Assembly: GCA_003483645.1 (NCBI GenBank)
Contig: DMYM01000379.1
Span: forward strand, 1-6,844
From: Verrucomicrobiales bacterium
Lineage (GTDB): Bacteria > Verrucomicrobiota > Verrucomicrobiia > Verrucomicrobiales > Akkermansiaceae
Length of the DNA: 6,844 nt
Direction of reading: 5' to 3'
The translations under genes were made by a program, and so were the position numbers. Numbering within the stretch: the stretch's first letter is position 1; each line of letters begins with the position of its first letter. Below are positions 4,919 to 6,844 of the stretch, one piece after another. Below the pieces are notes generated by a model that was not told the DNA's origin, searched no databases, and saw only the letters and a list, made by a program, of their open reading frames with translations.

Positions 4919-6844
4919 GTGAGTCGCAATCCAGCAAAAGGGACAGGGGCTGCCAGAAACCTGCGGGAAATCTTCACCGCAGCGCTGGCGTGCGATGATG
5001 CGAAGGCGCGGGAGCAACTGCTGGAGCATGAGTGTAATGGGGATGATATCCTGCGTGGGAAAGTGGAGTTATTGCTGGAGGAGTCGACCATGGTGGGAGA
5101 CTTCCTGGAACGCCCCGCGGTTGAAGATCCGACCCGGGGGAGCGCCCGGGCAGAGGCGATGGAGTTGCCGGGAGAAGGTCCCGGAGATGTGATAGGCCCC
5201 TACCGTCTCATCGATCTGGTGGGAGAAGGGGGAGGAGGTTCTGTTTATCGGGTGGAGCAGCAGGATCCCGTTCAGCGGACGGTTGCGCTCAAGATTCTCA
5301 AGCTGGGCATGGATACCCGGAGTGTCATCCGCCGGTTCGAAATCGAACGGCAGGCCCTGGCGGTGATGGATCACCCTCACATTGCAAAGGTTCTTGATGC
5401 GGGAGCCAGTCCCGATGGACGGCCCTACTTCGTGATGGATTTCGTGGAGGGCGAACCCATCACCGGTTACTGCGACGCCCATTCGTTGTCGGTGAAATCC
5501 CGGGTCGCCCTCCTGATCAAGGTGTGCCGGGCAGTCGAACACGCGCATCAGAAGGGAATCATTCATCGCGACCTCAAGCCTTCCAACATTCTTATCGTCG
5601 AGCAGGACGGGGAGGCCGCTCCCAAGGTGATTGACTTCGGAGTAGCCAAGGCGATCGATCCCTTCGAGGACGACCGGTCTCTGACCTTGAACGAAACGGT
5701 AATCGGGACTCCGACCTACATGAGTCCGGAGCAAGCTGAACGTGATCGCGTGGACATTGATACCCGCAGTGATGTGTATTCTCTGGGGGTTCTTCTCTAC
5801 GAACTGCTCACTGGTTACACTCCGCTGGACGGGGGCAAGGTAAAGGAGGCAGGTATCGATGAACTGCGCCAGGCCTTGCGCGAGGCCGGATCCTATCGAC
5901 CCTCGCTCAAGCTGCGGCATTCACGCGTTGAGGATCGTCCCCGTATCGGGATGGCCCGAGGAACTTCGATTGGCAGGCTGGAGGTCGAGGTGCAGGGGGA
6001 CCTCGACTGGATCGTCATGAAGTCTCTTGAACGGGACAGGTCCCGCCGTTATGGCGGAGCGAGTGAACTGGCGGCTGATCTGGAACGCTATCTGCAGGGG
6101 TTGCCGGTGGAGGCGAGTCCGCCGAGCACCTCTGATCGTCTCCGCAAGTTTGCCCGTCGGAACAGGACGGTGGTGACTGCGGCAGCCTTGCTTTTGTTCA
6201 TGCTGATTGCGGGAGTGATCATCAGCACCGGGCAGGCCCTGCGAGCCATTCGAGCCGAGCGAGAAATGAAGGAGGCTCACCGGCAAGAGTCCATCGCCCA
6301 CGCGAGTGCCATGCGGGAACGGGAGGAAGCGGTTCGCAGCGAGGCTACTGCGCGGTTGCACGAGTATGTGGCCGATATCAACGTAGGTTACCATGCGGTG
6401 GAAGATGGACACATCGCCAAGGCCCTGAGCCTCCTTGAGGGACAGCTCCGGTCGGATCCGGCGGGAGAACTGCGCGGCTTTGAGTGGCGCTACCTTGCCT
6501 CAAGGTGCATGGGTGTCCCTCACCGGACGCTGCCTCGTCAGGGCAGCCCGGTTTCTGCCCTGTCGTTTTCTCCCGATGGGGACCTTCTGGCGGTGGGGAC
6601 ACGTCACGAGGTCCTGGTGTGGAATCTTTCCCTGGACGAACTGAAAATGTCCGTGCCCGGACCGGCCACCACCGTTGTTTTTCTTTCGGGAGGAGAGCGA
6701 CTGATGGTGGGTAACCGGAGCGGGGTGGTGATCTACGACCCTGAGAGCGGGGAAGTGGTGCATGAGTTGGGAGAACAGGAAGGGGGAGGTGCGGCGGCCC
6801 TCTCTCCGCGGGGAGATGTGCTGGTCACGAGCGGACGCGATTCG
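4919..6844 (+). CDS. Transmembrane receptor Ser/Thr protein kinase with C-terminal WD40 domain (3' end outside window)
   Basis: 642 codons are visible and the frame is open at the right edge. Residues about 14-60 match the N-terminal helical segment common in this family (REIFTAAL ... GKVELLLEES). The kinase domain starts near 91: glycine loop G102-E-G104-G-G-G107-S-V, VALK with catalytic K125, H216-R-D218-L-K-P-S-N223, D239-F-G241, GTPTYMSPE ending at E271, and DVYSLGVLLYELLTG. All catalytic residues are present, so an active RD kinase is expected. RLRKFARRNR leads into one membrane span (about 418-436), then a charged helical, probably coiled-coil, stretch (440-480), a YHAVEDGHIAKALSLL segment ending in FEWRYLASRC, and WD40 repeats from about 543 (SPVSALSFSPDGDLLAVG). 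The kinase should be cytoplasmic and the WD40 sensor outside. GTG 4919 is chosen because upstream TGA 4874 limits the frame and only GTG 4919 or TTG 4907 keeps the conserved N-terminus. It is divergent from the sigma factor, its likely partner. Confidence 0.93.
   Translation, partial: MSRNPAKGTGAARNLREIFTAALACDDAKAREQLLEHECNGDDILRGKVELLLEESTMVGDFLERPAVEDPTRGSARAEAMELPGEGPGDVIGPYRLIDLVGEGGGGSVYRVEQQDPVQRTVALKILKLGMDTRSVIRRFEIERQALAVMDHPHIAKVLDAGASPDGRPYFVMDFVEGEPITGYCDAHSLSVKSRVALLIKVCRAVEHAHQKGIIHRDLKPSNILIVEQDGEAAPKVIDFGVAKAIDPFEDDRSLTLNETVIGTPTYMSPEQAERDRVDIDTRSDVYSLGVLLYELLTGYTPLDGGKVKEAGIDELRQALREAGSYRPSLKLRHSRVEDRPRIGMARGTSIGRLEVEVQGDLDWIVMKSLERDRSRRYGGASELAADLERYLQGLPVEASPPSTSDRLRKFARRNRTVVTAAALLLFMLIAGVIISTGQALRAIRAEREMKEAHRQESIAHASAMREREEAVRSEATARLHEYVADINVGYHAVEDGHIAKALSLLEGQLRSDPAGELRGFEWRYLASRCMGVPHRTLPRQGSPVSALSFSPDGDLLAVGTRHEVLVWNLSLDELKMSVPGPATTVVFLSGGERLMVGNRSGVVIYDPESGEVVHELGEQEGGGAAALSPRGDVLVTSGRDS
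5077..5092 (+). promoter_or_regulatory. Strong internal Shine-Dalgarno-like site and ATG within the kinase gene
   Basis: GGAGGAG (5077-5083) stands six bases before an in-frame ATG at 5090. Automatic annotation may pick this ATG as the start. The conserved helical N-terminus encoded upstream argues that the true start is at 4919 or 4907, so this is either chance (it encodes L-E-E-S-T-M) or an internal start giving a kinase shortened by 57 residues. Confidence 0.35.

Noticed and set aside
4765..5091. N-terminal extension of the sigma factor up to an ATG at 5091 (302 residues in total)
   Set aside because: The extra 109 residues are Ser-rich with no family similarity, and they are the antisense of the kinase N-terminus and the shared promoter region; ECF sigma factors of this type are about 190 residues.
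5069..5920. 283-residue open frame on the minus strand
   Set aside because: It lies antisense to the kinase domain, whose plus-strand frame carries every catalytic motif; the minus-strand product shows no recognisable domain.
1..6844. CRISPR arrays, insertion sequences or long direct repeats
   Set aside because: I found no regularly spaced repeats, transposase motifs or terminal inverted repeats; the only repeats are within proteins and diverged at the DNA level.

Overview
The window looks like a chromosomal segment from a member of the Planctomycetes-Verrucomicrobia-Chlamydiae group, most likely Verrucomicrobiota. The base composition is GC-rich (roughly 60% by eye). Three family-level signatures support this placement: a planctomycete-type cytochrome c domain joined to ITDAGL-type leucine-rich repeats; an ECF sigma factor of the 'TLQATALVHEAWLRL' type; and a receptor kinase with an RLRKFARRNR juxtamembrane segment, one membrane span and a WD40 sensor. 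No mobile element, CRISPR array or complete RNA gene is visible.

Layout. Bases 1-1200 (+) are the C-terminal part of a SNF2-family helicase whose start lies before the window. A 396-base non-coding stretch (1201-1596) follows, with two hairpins but no clear promoter. Bases 1597-2631 (+) encode an exported cytochrome c / leucine-rich-repeat protein. It converges on a minus-strand gene (2732-4102) for a membrane-anchored or exported protein built of 32-residue helical repeats, and a GC-rich hairpin lies between the two stops. Upstream of that gene, 80 bases away on the same strand, is an ECF sigma factor (4183-4764). Divergent from the sigma factor, across a 154-base region containing several inverted repeats, is a large receptor Ser/Thr kinase (4919 to the window end). 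This kinase frame stays open past the right edge.

How the genes may work together. The right two thirds look like a signalling module: an ECF sigma factor and a solenoid protein in one probable operon, with a divergent membrane kinase whose WD40 sensor is predicted outside the cytoplasm. The sigma factor lacks the acidic DAED motif normally found in region 2.2 and has Q-A-T-A at that place. In the EcfP/PknT system of Vibrio, a kinase activates a sigma factor with this kind of defect by phosphorylating a threonine in the same region. The attractive hypothesis is a kinase-activated sigma factor with an extracytoplasmic solenoid as an extra component or output; the last part is inference. The helicase and the cytochrome/LRR gene look like unrelated neighbours.

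None of the four visible gene starts has a good Shine-Dalgarno sequence at the expected distance, so start choices rest on protein-family alignment and reading-frame limits.
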